In this document: one piece after another, positions 9,258 to 18,258 of the stretch
How the letters are laid out: the number at the start of each line of letters is the position of its first letter
Position numbering within the stretch: the first letter of the stretch is position 1
Notes under the pieces: generated by a model
What the model was told of the DNA's origin: nothing
What the model saw: only the letters and a program-made list of their open reading frames with translations
Database searches by the model: none
Assembly: GCA_963668015.2 (NCBI GenBank)
Contig: CAXXCR010000023.1
Coordinates: 1 to 64,000 of the forward strand
Source: Ilyobacter_A sp963668015
Lineage (GTDB): Bacteria > Fusobacteriota > Fusobacteriia > Fusobacteriales > Fusobacteriaceae
Reading direction: 5' to 3'
Length of the DNA stretch: 64,000 bases
Translations under genes and position numbers: made by a program

Positions 9258-9914
9258 ATGAAAAGGAAAATACTATTAATTGGTGTGATGATATTATTTG
9301 GAGCAGTTGCATTTGCAGGTGCATTGGCCCCAGAACGGGAATCACTTAATTTTAAATTTGGTCTTAGTAAGGGGAATGCAGAAATTGATGTAGAAGATGG
9401 GACAGAAATAGGAGATCCTGAAGTCACTGTAGATTTAAGCAAATCTGTGAACATAGAGTATATTGCGAGTACAGCCAAAGGTTTTGAATACGGTGTAGGT
9501 GCAGGATTTACAGAAATTAACACTGGAGCATTCACTCATGATGAACTTGAAACTATCGGCGAAGAAGTTGGAGAAATTTATTCCGTACCGGTATATGTTC
9601 TGGCAAGGTTTAAATTTGAAAATGAAAAAGATTGGGAACCATATGTGTTTGGTAACCTTGGATTTGCATATGTGAATGAAGAAGTAGTAGATACAAGCGG
9701 CACTCCAGGTGAGGAAGAAACTGTAATGGATATAGGTGGAGAATTCTACTTCGCATTTGGTGTAGGTGCAGAGTATCAAGAAAAACTTTCAGTTGAACTT
9801 ATGTTCAGTCAAACAAATATGGATGTTGAGTGGTCAGGACCAGATGCTGAGGACGATGGAGATATGGATGTTCAGTTGTTGACACTTTCAGTTGGTTATA
9901 GGTTGGATATTTAG
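9258..9914 (+). CDS. Outer-membrane beta-barrel protein
   Basis: A 218-residue protein with a clear signal peptide (basic MKRK, hydrophobic core, likely cleavage after GAVAFA). The mature part alternates short polar and aromatic strands: LNFKFGLSKG, FEYGVGAGFTEI, SVPVYVLARFKF, EPYVFGNLGFAYV, FYFAFGVGAEY, SVELMFSQTN and LLTLSVGYRLDI, typical of an eight-stranded OmpA/OmpW-type barrel. It supports a Gram-negative envelope. Start ATG at 9258 follows AAGGAGG, with a TATAAT at 9174 as a possible -10. Ligand or function unknown. Confidence 0.86.
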   Translation: MKRKILLIGVMILFGAVAFAGALAPERESLNFKFGLSKGNAEIDVEDGTEIGDPEVTVDLSKSVNIEYIASTAKGFEYGVGAGFTEINTGAFTHDELETIGEEVGEIYSVPVYVLARFKFENEKDWEPYVFGNLGFAYVNEEVVDTSGTPGEEETVMDIGGEFYFAFGVGAEYQEKLSVELMFSQTNMDVEWSGPDAEDDGDMDVQLLTLSVGYRLDI

Positions 9915-9936
9915 CTTGAAAATAGGTGTTCAAAGC

Positions 9937-9970
9937 AAAAAGAACCTTATAAAAAGGGTTCTTTTTGTTT
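9937..9970 (+). terminator. Intrinsic terminator after barrel gene
   Basis: AAAAAGAACC and GGTTCTTTTT pair around a short loop and end in a T-run. Confidence 0.88.
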
Positions 9971-10051
9971 TATCTAAATTTTGAAATTTATATGAAGTAA
10001 TTTTATGGTATAATGCAGTATAAATAATTAAAATTCACGGAGGTTTATAAA

Positions 10052-11140
10052 TTGAATAAAACGAAGATAGATATCCATTGTCACTCAAACTGTTCTGATG
10101 GACTGTTCTCACCCGAGGAGCTTGTAAAGTATGCAAAGTCTTTGGGTATAAATCAGCTTAGTATAACTGATCATGATACAATTTCTGGGCAAGAAGCGGC
10201 GCTGAAACGGAGTATGGAAAATGAAATTGTATATATGCCTGGATTAGAACTTACTACAACTTATATGGGTAAAAGTCTTCATCTCCTTTGTTATGGATTC
10301 GATATTGAAAAAGCAAATTCAAATAAAAAGTTGAAACAATATTTTGAAAAAACAAGAAAATCTGATTTAGATTGGGTATATGAGATATGTAAAAAAAGTA
10401 AGGAAGATCCAATTGTTTTAAAAAAAGAGGATGAGGAAATAAAAGTATGCCTGAATGAAGAGGATTTTGATAAATATCCTGGGACCATTTTCACCTATTT
10501 TCATCCTGCATTGATACTTTCAGACAAATTCAAAAGTATATCCAGAGAACTGGGTGAAATACCTCCTAGGTATCTCTTATATTCGTTTTTTGGCAAGATG
10601 GAAGAAGATGGGAAATATGAGTCGTACGGTATTGAGTATAAAAATAGGTATAATGAGGTCTATGAAAAATACAAAATAAATACTAAACCAGATATTAGAG
10701 ATTTAGAAAATGATGGGGTGGAGCTTGAAAAACTAGAATTTGGCAAGCTAATAAAACCGTATTGGTGGATAAAGCGAAATGCAGAACACTATTTAGAGAT
10801 AAGTGAAGCGATAGATCTAGCAAAAGAGATAGGGGCTTGTCCTGTACTTGCACACCCTCTGGAACAAGGGTTAGATGAAGATGATTTGAGGACTATCGCT
10901 AGAATGGGGCTTGAAGGTGTAGAGGTTTTTACATACAAGCAAAATGATCAATATGCAGAATATTTATCCAAGCTTTGTGATGAGTTGAAACTTTTAAAAA
11001 CAGGTGGTAGTGATTTTCATGACCCGCACCACAGATCCAAGGTAAGCCTTGGTAATTACAGGGTCGATAAGGAGATTAATTGTATAAATATGCAGGATTT
11101 TATAGACCGTGGATATAAAGTTTATATGCCAAAAGCTTAA
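10052..11140 (+). CDS. PHP-domain metal-dependent phosphoesterase
   Basis: A 362-residue PHP-superfamily phosphoesterase related to TrpH/YciV. Metal ligands are visible in order: IDIHCHSNCSDG, SITDHDTISG, a glutamate in GLELTTTY, HPLEQ after PVLA, and GGSDFHDPHH near the end. Compared with typical members (about 280 residues) it carries an extra charged segment of roughly 100 residues between about 105 and 245. Start is TTG at 10052 after GGAGG. Family substrates include 3',5'-nucleotides and short RNAs; which applies here is unknown. Confidence 0.87.
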   Translation: MNKTKIDIHCHSNCSDGLFSPEELVKYAKSLGINQLSITDHDTISGQEAALKRSMENEIVYMPGLELTTTYMGKSLHLLCYGFDIEKANSNKKLKQYFEKTRKSDLDWVYEICKKSKEDPIVLKKEDEEIKVCLNEEDFDKYPGTIFTYFHPALILSDKFKSISRELGEIPPRYLLYSFFGKMEEDGKYESYGIEYKNRYNEVYEKYKINTKPDIRDLENDGVELEKLEFGKLIKPYWWIKRNAEHYLEISEAIDLAKEIGACPVLAHPLEQGLDEDDLRTIARMGLEGVEVFTYKQNDQYAEYLSKLCDELKLLKTGGSDFHDPHHRSKVSLGNYRVDKEINCINMQDFIDRGYKVYMPKA

Positions 11141-11320
11141 ATTTATTTTGGAAAACAAGAAGGAAAACCAAGTGTCTGTAATCGGGATATTCTTTAAAAA
11201 TTAAAAATAAAATAATAAAAATTTATTTGCATAATTAATTAAAAGGGGGTATAATTACCATAGTGCTTGAATTTTAGTATAAACTGTTCAAGTTAAATGA
11301 AATTTTGGAGGTATTAGAAA

Positions 11321-11524
11321 ATGGTAAAAGGAACTGTAAAATGGTTCAACGCGGAAAAAGGATTTGGATTTATCACTTCAGAAGAAGGAAATGACGTATT
11401 CGTTCACTTCTCTCAAATTAAAAAAGAAGGATTCAAAACTTTAGAAGAGGGAGAACAAGTTACATTTGAAATCGTAGATGGACAAAAAGGACCTCAAGCA
11501 GCTAACGTAGAAGTTGCTGAGTAA
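11321..11524 (+). CDS. Cold-shock protein (CspA family), second copy
   Basis: A 67-residue OB-fold cold-shock protein nearly identical in its motifs to the copy at 6550: KGTVKWFNAEKG, KGFGFIT and DVFVHFS are all intact. ATG at 11321 follows TTGGAGGTA. A TATAAT at 11249-11255 suggests a promoter about 70 bases upstream of the start, so its leader is much shorter than that of the first copy. The two genes may answer to different conditions; this is inference. Confidence 0.96.
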   Translation: MVKGTVKWFNAEKGFGFITSEEGNDVFVHFSQIKKEGFKTLEEGEQVTFEIVDGQKGPQAANVEVAE

Positions 11525-11548
11525 TCAATAGATTTTTAACTTGTTTTG

Positions 11549-11580
11549 AAAGCCTAGTGAAACTTCACTAGGCTTTTTTA
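11549..11580 (+). terminator. Intrinsic terminator after second csp gene
   Basis: AAAGCCTAGTGA pairs with TCACTAGGCTTT and runs into a T-tract. Confidence 0.92.
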
Positions 11581-11609
11581 TATTAAAAAAACTTTTTTCG
11601 GAGGCTAGT

Positions 11610-11930
11610 ATGAATTACGAAAAAATAAAAAATGAAATGTTTGCTTTCATATATCTGTCTAGAAAAGGATGTTCTGTATGCGAATTAATGTTACCCAGGG
11701 TAGAAAGTTTATCTCAAAAATACAAAGGGGCAAATTTTTATAAAATTGATTTGGATGAATATGAAGAAGCTGTGGGTGAATTCTTAATATTTTCAATCCC
11801 GGCATTTATTGTGTTTTCGGAAGGTAAAGAACTCATTAGGGAGGTGCGTTTTTTTAATATGAAAAATATCGAGGGAAAATTGGATAAGTATTATAGCCTG
11901 ATTTTTGATACAAACTCTAATTTAAATTAG
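11610..11930 (+). CDS. Thioredoxin-fold protein
   Basis: A 106-residue thioredoxin-family protein with an active site GCSVCELM (CxxC) near residue 25 and the cis-proline loop FSIPAFIVF at the usual place. No signal peptide, so a cytoplasmic disulfide reductant. The CSVC pair differs from the classical CGPC, which usually means altered redox potential or a specific partner. Start ATG at 11610 follows CGGAGG. Partner unknown. Confidence 0.87.
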   Translation: MNYEKIKNEMFAFIYLSRKGCSVCELMLPRVESLSQKYKGANFYKIDLDEYEEAVGEFLIFSIPAFIVFSEGKELIREVRFFNMKNIEGKLDKYYSLIFDTNSNLN

Positions 11931-12090
11931 ATGTTATATGCTTATGAGAAAGAAAAGGTAAATATGACTTACCTTTAAGTTTTTTATTAAAAACAAGGAA
12001 AAATAAAACTGAGCCATATAATTTATACTAAGGAGAGAAATTGTATGAGTTTTGTTTATTGGCACTTTAAAGATAAAAAAGGGGGGACCT

Positions 12091-12612
12091 ATGAAGAATT
12101 TACTCATTGATGCAGTTTTGCTGGGGATATCATTTTGTTTAAGCAGTTTTTCAATTAATGATAAAAAAGCTCTTAAAATAGAGAGTCCTGCATTTAAGAG
12201 TGGAGAAGATATTCCAATAGAGTATACCTGTGACGGTAATGACCTTTCACCACCGTTAAGATTCCTTAACATCCCGGAAAATACAGAAAGCCTAGCATTG
12301 ATAGTGGATGACCCTGATGCACCTATGGGAACTTGGGTTCACTGGGTTATATGGAATCTTCCAGCTTCTCTTACTGGAATTTCCGAAGGGGAAAACCTTT
12401 TCTTTGGCAGAGGGGAAAATGATTTCAAAACACTCTTGTATGGTGGGCCTTGTCCACCGTCAGGAACTCATCGCTATTTCTTCAAACTTTATGCATTGGA
12501 TACAGCACTGGAGCTAGAAGACGGAGCTACCAAAGAAGAGTTGCAGCAAGCTATGAAGGGGCATATTATTGAGAGTGCACAGCTAATGGGAACGTATAAA
12601 AGAAATAGATAG
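12091..12612 (+). CDS. YbhB/YbcL-family (PEBP-like) protein
   Basis: A 173-residue phosphatidylethanolamine-binding-protein homologue of the bacterial YbhB/YbcL type. Signature segments are YTCDGNDLSPPL, DDPDAPMGTWVHWVIWN and GPCPPSGTHRYFFKLYALD. The first 20 residues are hydrophobic (LLIDAVLLGISFCL), suggesting export to the periplasm as in YbcL. The ATG at 12091, five bases after GGGGGG, is preferred over an upstream in-frame ATG at 12052. Molecular function of bacterial members is not settled. Confidence 0.9.
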   Translation: MKNLLIDAVLLGISFCLSSFSINDKKALKIESPAFKSGEDIPIEYTCDGNDLSPPLRFLNIPENTESLALIVDDPDAPMGTWVHWVIWNLPASLTGISEGENLFFGRGENDFKTLLYGGPCPPSGTHRYFFKLYALDTALELEDGATKEELQQAMKGHIIESAQLMGTYKRNR

Positions 12613-12619
12613 AATATTT

Positions 12620-12652
12620 GTCCTGCGGGTATTTGAATCTGCAGGACTTTTA
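12620..12652 (+). terminator. Probable intrinsic terminator
   Basis: GTCCTGC and GCAGGAC form a stem around a 14-base loop, followed by TTTTAAA. Confidence 0.7.
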
Positions 12653-12834
12653 AATTAAATGATTTTAAGTAAAGTACTATATAAATTTCTTCAAACTATA
12701 TAGAGGATTTTAGTGTCTTTTTGAGAAAATTATTTATATAGGATAAATAGATTTTTAGAAGATAAATAATGTTTGAAATATTTTGATGGCGCGTAAAAGT
12801 TATTGGTAGAGTTCTTTTGTACAAAGGAGGAACC

Positions 12835-14394
12835 ATGAAAAATAAGATTTTTATACTAATTGCATTAATTTTATTTGGGTGTAGCAGTATAGAGAAGGGT
12901 GAAACATCTTTAGAACCTCAAAAAAAAGGTACAGTCTTATCTTTTCACGGGCTAGAAGAGCTTAGTCCGTATGATTCCAGTGGTTATGACAAATTGGGAT
13001 ATGATAAGAATGGTTACGATAAAGATGGTTACGATAAATCTGGGTACAATAAACTGGGCTATGATCAAAATGGTTATAATTTTTCCGGATCGAATAAAGC
13101 TGGGAACAACATAATAGTACGTAATTTTGAAAAACAGGTTAAAAAAGCGAAAAAAGTTGGTACCACAGAATTAAGTGGAATTATGAATAGTATTGAATCC
13201 GCAACCAATAAGATGCGTGACATAAAGCCAAAACAAAATGAAACACAAGAAAAATTTGAATTTAGAAAAAAAGCTATGTTTCGCAAATTTATGGAAAAGT
13301 ATAAAGGGTTTTACCTGTATGAAATACCCGAGAAAAATTTTGTATACAACTTAAAGAATAATAAATTAATTCTCAATATGAATGAAATAAATTTAGGTAG
13401 GAAAAAATATACAAAAAAATATGAAGGAGTAAGTTCTTGGGGGACAAAAACGAACATATCCTCAGTACTTTTAGAATCTAAAAAAGTTAAATTCTTGAAT
13501 AAATCACCGATAGAGATTAAATTACCTTCAAAAGAGAAGAAAGCAGATTTGAATGTGAGAATATTATTTAAGCTTTTAAATGATGAAGGTGTGTTTGAAA
13601 AAACTACAAGTTTGAGGCAGGAAAAGCCAGGGTCTAAAATTGAGTATTATGATGAGTCAAATGTGCTGAAAGGGATACTTTGCTATGTTGAGGTTATAAA
13701 AGATGACGATATTATACATAAACAAAGTGCCATAAAAAAAATAAATGTTTATGATAACCGTATAGTAGATTTTAAAGGGGACAGTAAAAAATATAAACAT
13801 TCTTTTAATAAAATAGGAGATAGGTTAGACAGATTTAATAAAAATCTTGTATTTATAAAACAGAATGAATTATCAAAAAAATCAAATGAAAAAAAAGAGT
13901 ACATCGGATTATTTGATTTAGAAAGTGAAAAAATAGTTTTAGAGCCTAAATATAACTTAATAAGACCTTATAACAATAGATATGCCTATGTTGAATATGA
14001 AGATAGATTCAACAGGGAAAAATTATTTGGATTGTTTGACATAACAGATAAAAAACTTGCTTTAGATCCGGCGTATACCGAAATAAGAACATTTGACGAT
14101 AGGTATCTATATATTAAAAACAGCGGCTTGGAATATTTGGGACTTTTCGATACGCTAGAGTCTAAGGTGGCATTAGAACCTGCGTACAGGTCTTTTAGAC
14201 GCGTCGGAAGTGACTATATAATTGTAAGGAAAATGATAGTTCCAGGTGAATATTCTGAGGGAGTATTTAGAATCTCTGATAATAGGATAATAATTGAACC
14301 AATATATGAGGAAGTATTATATGGTAAGAGCAGAAAAAAAGACTATTTTAAGTGTAAGAAAAAAGGTAAAGATGTAAAAATCTTTGTAAAATGA
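12835..14394 (+). CDS. Lipoprotein with GYDKx tandem repeats and WG-like repeats
   Basis: A 519-residue predicted lipoprotein: signal sequence with lipobox LILFGC, so acylated at Cys. Residues 40-85 hold about eight tandem 5-residue units of the type GYDKx (GYDKLGYDKNGYDKDGYDKS and more). A central charged region follows. From about residue 345 the protein has at least four WG-type repeats (YIGLFDLESEKIVLEPKY, LFGLFDITDKKLALDPAY, YLGLFDTLESKVALEPAY, YSEGVFRISDNRIIIEPIY), a family usually surface- or envelope-associated. Start ATG at 12835 follows AAGGAGG. Function unknown. Confidence 0.83.
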   Translation: MKNKIFILIALILFGCSSIEKGETSLEPQKKGTVLSFHGLEELSPYDSSGYDKLGYDKNGYDKDGYDKSGYNKLGYDQNGYNFSGSNKAGNNIIVRNFEKQVKKAKKVGTTELSGIMNSIESATNKMRDIKPKQNETQEKFEFRKKAMFRKFMEKYKGFYLYEIPEKNFVYNLKNNKLILNMNEINLGRKKYTKKYEGVSSWGTKTNISSVLLESKKVKFLNKSPIEIKLPSKEKKADLNVRILFKLLNDEGVFEKTTSLRQEKPGSKIEYYDESNVLKGILCYVEVIKDDDIIHKQSAIKKINVYDNRIVDFKGDSKKYKHSFNKIGDRLDRFNKNLVFIKQNELSKKSNEKKEYIGLFDLESEKIVLEPKYNLIRPYNNRYAYVEYEDRFNREKLFGLFDITDKKLALDPAYTEIRTFDDRYLYIKNSGLEYLGLFDTLESKVALEPAYRSFRRVGSDYIIVRKMIVPGEYSEGVFRISDNRIIIEPIYEEVLYGKSRKKDYFKCKKKGKDVKIFVK

Positions 14395-14429
14395 TATTAA
14401 ATATTGATAATTTCTCATAGAAAAAGTAT

Positions 14430-14470
14430 AATTAAGAAATGGCGGCCATGCGGCTGCCATTTCTTAATTG
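14430..14470. terminator. Long palindromic hairpin, likely terminator
   Basis: AATTAAGAAATGGC and GCCATTTCTTAATT form a 14-bp perfect stem with a GC-rich loop, 36 bases after the lipoprotein stop. A T-tract is weak, so it may act as an mRNA-protecting hairpin instead. Confidence 0.65.
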
Positions 14471-14484
14471 TCTCTATTTAGGTT

Positions 14485-14755
14485 AAAATATTGAATTTTT
14501 TTAAGTACGTAAAACCTTTTTTGGGTCACGAATTCCACAAATGGACACAAATAGAAAAATAAATTCAAAGTCATAGAGTGAGTTTCGCAGAGAATGAGTA
14601 GAAAGTTTTATTTTTAGGTTTTAAATGATTAGAGAGATTAGTGCAATTCGTGACAAAAAAAATTTGATTTCAAGCATTTCTCTGCGCAGTTCTTGTTTTA
14701 AATCTCTGTGAAACTCTGTGTCCAAAAAAGGTTTTCAAATAAAATCAGTAATTTA
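14485..14755 (+). repeat. Dispersed intergenic repeat, copy 2
   Basis: Same family as the copy at 125-393 and same orientation: AAAATATTGAATTT start, GGTCACGAATTC arm, GTGAGTTTCGCAGAGAATGA, decayed ATTAGAGAG/ATTAGTGCA/ATTCGTGAC units, CTCTGTGAAACTCTGTG and a CAGTAATTTA end. It occupies most of the gap before the cyclase gene. Confidence 0.85.
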
Positions 14756-14811
14756 CTATCTGATTTTTAGTAGCTAATTGAGTTAATAATATAAATATAC
14801 TGGAGGATACT

Positions 14812-15582
14812 ATGGCAAGAATAATCGATTTATCCCGGGAAATAAAATATAATTCTAAAGAACCTTTTTTTATGAGGATAAAAATCAAACACAAGGCACA
14901 TAAAAAATCTAAGAATCTTATACGTTTTCTAATAAAACTCCCCTTTTCCCTATTTCCTAAAAATTTTATAGGTTGGGCTGATGATACCATCGAAAAAATG
15001 GGGGTGCATTCAAGCACACACCTTGACGCACCATGGCACTATAGTCCGACAGTGGGGGATCAGGCCGCTAAAACAGTTGACGAAATCCCTCTTGAGTGGT
15101 GTTATGGGGATGGTATAGTGATAGATATGTCTCATAAAAAAGATTTTGAAATAATAGGGGTAGAAGATATTAAATCGGCTTTGAAAAAAATCAGGAAAGA
15201 CATAGAGCCGGGAAACATAGTTCTGATAAGAACGGACAGGGACAGGTATATGGGGAGCAAAGAGTTTGTAGAACGGGGAACCGGAATGAGCCGTGAAGCA
15301 ACGGAATGGATCATAGACAAGGGAGTAAAGGTAATGGGAATAGATCAGTGGGGTTGGGATCTACCGCTTTTTCATTCTGCCAAAGAAGCTAAGAAAAACT
15401 TAGATAAAGATTTTTTTTGGCAGGGACATTTAGTTGGGCAGGAGAAAGAGTATTGCCATATAGAGCAGCTGACAAACTTAAAAGAACTTCCTGCTTATGG
15501 ATTTAAAGTAGCTGTATTCCCGCTGAAAATAGTGGGGGCATCTGCAGCACCGGCTAGGGTTGTAGCCATATTAGAAGGCTAG
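14812..15582 (+). CDS. Cyclase-family hydrolase (kynurenine formamidase-like)
   Basis: A 256-residue member of the PF04199 cyclase family, metal-dependent hydrolases that include bacterial kynurenine formamidase and isatin hydrolase. The metal motif is HSSTHLDAPWHY (HxxxD pattern); also visible are GNIVLIRTDRD, TGMSREATEWI and VMGIDQWGWD, which define the fold's second half. Start ATG at 14812 follows TGGAGG. No tryptophan dioxygenase or kynureninase is adjacent, so substrate assignment stays open. Confidence 0.87.
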   Translation: MARIIDLSREIKYNSKEPFFMRIKIKHKAHKKSKNLIRFLIKLPFSLFPKNFIGWADDTIEKMGVHSSTHLDAPWHYSPTVGDQAAKTVDEIPLEWCYGDGIVIDMSHKKDFEIIGVEDIKSALKKIRKDIEPGNIVLIRTDRDRYMGSKEFVERGTGMSREATEWIIDKGVKVMGIDQWGWDLPLFHSAKEAKKNLDKDFFWQGHLVGQEKEYCHIEQLTNLKELPAYGFKVAVFPLKIVGASAAPARVVAILEG

Positions 15583-15615
15583 CTTAAATAAGTTTTTAGG
15601 AAAGTGAGGTGGAAT

Positions 15616-16266
15616 TTGAAATATGAAGTAATCATATTTGACCTAGATGGGACTTTAACTGACTCTAAACTGGGAATAACAAAGTCTATCCAATATGCAC
15701 TTAAAAAATACGGATTGGATATAGAGAATTTGGATGATTTAACTAAGTTTATAGGACCGCCTCTTATGGAATCTTTTTCAAGATATTATTTGTTTTCCGA
15801 AAAAAAATCCAGGGAAGCACTGGAATATTACAGAGAGTATTATACTGAAAAAGGGATGTTTGAAAATACAGTGTACCACGGCATAGAAGCTCTTTTGAAG
15901 CAGCTTAAAATTCAAGGTAAAATTTTGTGTGTTGCAACGGTAAAGCCTACAAAATTTACCGAAATAATTTTGAAACATTTCAAATTGATAAAGTATTTTG
16001 ACATTGTTATAGGCAGTGAATTAGACGGTAGTAGATCAAGTAAAACAGAGTTAATAAAGGAAGTTATAGAACAATCAAAATTTGATACACTCTCCAAATT
16101 TATTATGGTGGGAGATAGAGAGCAGGATATTATAGGGGCAAGGGAAAACGGTATATCTGTAGCGGCAGTAACTTATGGATATGGTGCCAAAGAAGAGCTT
16201 GAAAATTTAAAACCAAATTATCTTGTCCAAAGTATACTTGAACTTTCGAAAATATTATTAGATTAA
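15616..16266 (+). CDS. HAD-superfamily phosphatase (Gph/PpaX-like)
   Basis: A 216-residue HAD hydrolase with all four motifs: IFDLDGTLTDSK (nucleophile Asp), VATVKPTKF (motif II Thr), a lysine in GSRSSKTELI, and MVGDREQDIIGARENG (motif IV acids). The helical cap between residues 15 and 90 places it in the phosphoglycolate phosphatase/pyrophosphatase PpaX group. A TTG at 15616 after GAGGTGG is the likely start; a GTG 12 bases upstream is possible. Substrate unknown. It follows the cyclase gene by 33 bases and may be cotranscribed. Confidence 0.87.
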   Translation: MKYEVIIFDLDGTLTDSKLGITKSIQYALKKYGLDIENLDDLTKFIGPPLMESFSRYYLFSEKKSREALEYYREYYTEKGMFENTVYHGIEALLKQLKIQGKILCVATVKPTKFTEIILKHFKLIKYFDIVIGSELDGSRSSKTELIKEVIEQSKFDTLSKFIMVGDREQDIIGARENGISVAAVTYGYGAKEELENLKPNYLVQSILELSKILLD

Positions 16267-16405
16267 CAAAAGACGGAGGTTTTTAATTAAAATATTCAGG
16301 CTGTAAGTTTTTGTTTTTTCATTGGATATCTGTCAGGTCACTAGAAATATATATTTTCAAGATAAGAGTTTTAATACAAAATATGTACTAGAAAGGATGA
16401 TTGTA

Positions 16406-16951
16406 TTGGAATTTATAGAGCTAGCAAAGCAGCGCCACAGTGTGAGAGAGTACTCGAGCAAAACAGTGGAAAGGGAGAAAATAAAAAAATGTGTAGAAGC
16501 GGTTAGGCTGGCACCATCAGCCTGCAATTCACAACCTTGGAAATTCGTGGTTGTAGATGACTTAGAAATTAAAAATAAGTTGGCCAAGGCAACATCACTG
16601 ACTAGCACAACGTTGAATAAATTTGTGATGGAAGCCCCTGTGATAGTGGCGGTGGTGAATGAGCAGGCAAAAATGACATCAAAAGTAGGTGGATTTATAA
16701 AGGGGAAGGATTTCGACTTACTGGATATAGGTATAGCAGTTGAACATTTCTGTCTCCAAGCTACAGAAGAGGGACTTGGAACCTGTATTTTAGGGTGGTT
16801 TAATGAGGGGTTGGTAAAAAAAATATTGAATATACCAAAATTAAAAAAAGTACCGTTATTGATAACTCTTGGTTATGAGAAATCTGACGAAAAAAGCTGC
16901 AAGAACAGAAAAAATATGGAGGATATACTCAGCTTTAACAGTTATAAATAG
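16406..16951 (+). CDS. Nitroreductase-family flavoprotein
   Basis: A 181-residue FMN-dependent nitroreductase-fold oxidoreductase. FMN-contact patterns are RHSVREYS at the start, APSACNSQPWKFVVV near residue 37 and GLGTCILGWF near 128. Start TTG at 16406 with GAAAGGA eight bases upstream is preferred; an in-frame extension to 16322 has no ribosome site. Substrate unknown; many members reduce quinones or nitro compounds. It is the last gene before the mobile element, whose left end begins 26 bases after its stop. Confidence 0.87.
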   Translation: MEFIELAKQRHSVREYSSKTVEREKIKKCVEAVRLAPSACNSQPWKFVVVDDLEIKNKLAKATSLTSTTLNKFVMEAPVIVAVVNEQAKMTSKVGGFIKGKDFDLLDIGIAVEHFCLQATEEGLGTCILGWFNEGLVKKILNIPKLKKVPLLITLGYEKSDEKSCKNRKNMEDILSFNSYK

Positions 16952-16977
16952 ATGATGATTATAAAATTTATTTCAGG

Positions 16978-17018
16978 GAGGGGGAAACCAAGTCAAGCGA
17001 AAATTTTATTGTCATTAA
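16978..17018 (+). repeat. Left terminal inverted repeat of the element
   Basis: Starts GAGGGG and ends TTTATTGTCATTAA at its inner side. Without gaps it matches the reverse complement of 26569-26609 at 29 of 41 positions, including 6 outer and 14 inner consecutive bases. IS256-group elements normally have terminal repeats of 24-41 bp. Confidence 0.75.
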
Positions 17019-17118
17019 TATTTAACTACTAATTAAGCATAGTATGTCAATGAGAAATGCCACAAAATTGTCGGTGTTTATCGTGATGTGTTATGCTTTT
17101 ATTTTTTTTGAAAAAAAT

Positions 17119-18216
17119 TTATGTCGGTAAATAATTTTTGTACTCTAAAAAGAAAAATATCTTGAATGTCAACTCTTCAACTGTATTATATTTATGGTTT
17201 TTTTTCAAATAAAATTTCATATCAGAAAATATACTTTCAATATCGGTAGTCTGAATTAAATTATTTCTTGTATAACTTTTCATTTCTTTTTCTAAATCCA
17301 AGAATGTAAAATTATCTTCCCAGGAATGAGAAATCATTCTATCTAGTTTAGGATCATTTAATTTACCACTTCCACCACGTCTTTTATAAAAATCAAGTTT
17401 TTTGAAACTATTCAACAAATCCTCAAGTTCCTCTCTAGTTTCTGATTTTAGAAGCTTAGAATACTTTTTACTAAGAATAGACCTTCTACCATATTTACCA
17501 CCCTTATAATATTTAAGCAAAGAATAAAATCTGTGCCACATACAATTTTGTAAAGGGATAAAAGAAAGATTTTTATGCAATAATGTTTTTAAAGCTCCAA
17601 ACATATCGCTTATAAGTAATTTTACATCTTCAAGATTAATGTTTGATAAAATATATTGTATAAGTTCTTGCCAACCTGCTTGGTTTTCCTCTCCCTGGAC
17701 AACATTATAGTACAAACAATGTTTTCCTCTCCCATTAAAACCCCAAACAAAATATGCTGTATACCTATGTTGAGTGTCTTTTTTACCAAAACAAGTTGCA
17801 TCAAGTTTTAGTAAGTCATACCCCTGTTTTTTACTGCTTATGAAATCATTGTATTTTTCAAGATATTCCTGTTTTATGCTTTCTTTTACTTCTCTAGGTA
17901 AAGTAGAAATTTTTAATATTTCACACATTTCCCTCTCAAACATTCTTGTTTTATAAAAACTTTTTACTCTTTTATCAAATAATTTACCGGTTCTCTTATA
18001 TTTAGTTAAAACAGAATACTCAAGATCGTGATTATGTTTTCTCATTGTAGGAACTTTAAGATCAAGAGTAACATCTATCATATATTTAAGTTGTCTATCA
18101 TTATACCCATTAGCCCTATTAGTTTTATCCCTGTGTTCAATTAAAAAGTTTTCCCTCTCTTTATACATCACATCATTGTAAAAGTCCTGATACATAATAA
18201 CAAGCCGTCTTTCCAT
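17119..18216 (-). CDS. IS256/Mutator-type DDE transposase
   Basis: A 365-residue transposase of the IS256 (Mutator-like) family. Catalytic residues fit: D139 in LKLDATCFG, D204 in LLISDMFGAL, the family CxxH motif in QNCMWHRFYSLLKYY (C225, H228), and E327 in TTDIESIFSDMK. The context AYFVWGFNGRGKHCLYYNVV followed by GWQELIQYIL matches the IS256 core. The ATG at 18216 after GGAAGGGGG is the likely start. Sitting at the element's left end, inside both terminal repeats, it probably moves the whole 9.6 kb unit, not itself alone. Confidence 0.85.
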   Translation of the reverse strand: MERRLVIMYQDFYNDVMYKERENFLIEHRDKTNRANGYNDRQLKYMIDVTLDLKVPTMRKHNHDLEYSVLTKYKRTGKLFDKRVKSFYKTRMFEREMCEILKISTLPREVKESIKQEYLEKYNDFISSKKQGYDLLKLDATCFGKKDTQHRYTAYFVWGFNGRGKHCLYYNVVQGEENQAGWQELIQYILSNINLEDVKLLISDMFGALKTLLHKNLSFIPLQNCMWHRFYSLLKYYKGGKYGRRSILSKKYSKLLKSETREELEDLLNSFKKLDFYKRRGGSGKLNDPKLDRMISHSWEDNFTFLDLEKEMKSYTRNNLIQTTDIESIFSDMKFYLKKNHKYNTVEELTFKIFFFLEYKNYLPT

Positions 18217-18258
18217 AGTAAAACCCCCTTCCAGGATTATACCCCAAGACAATAACTT

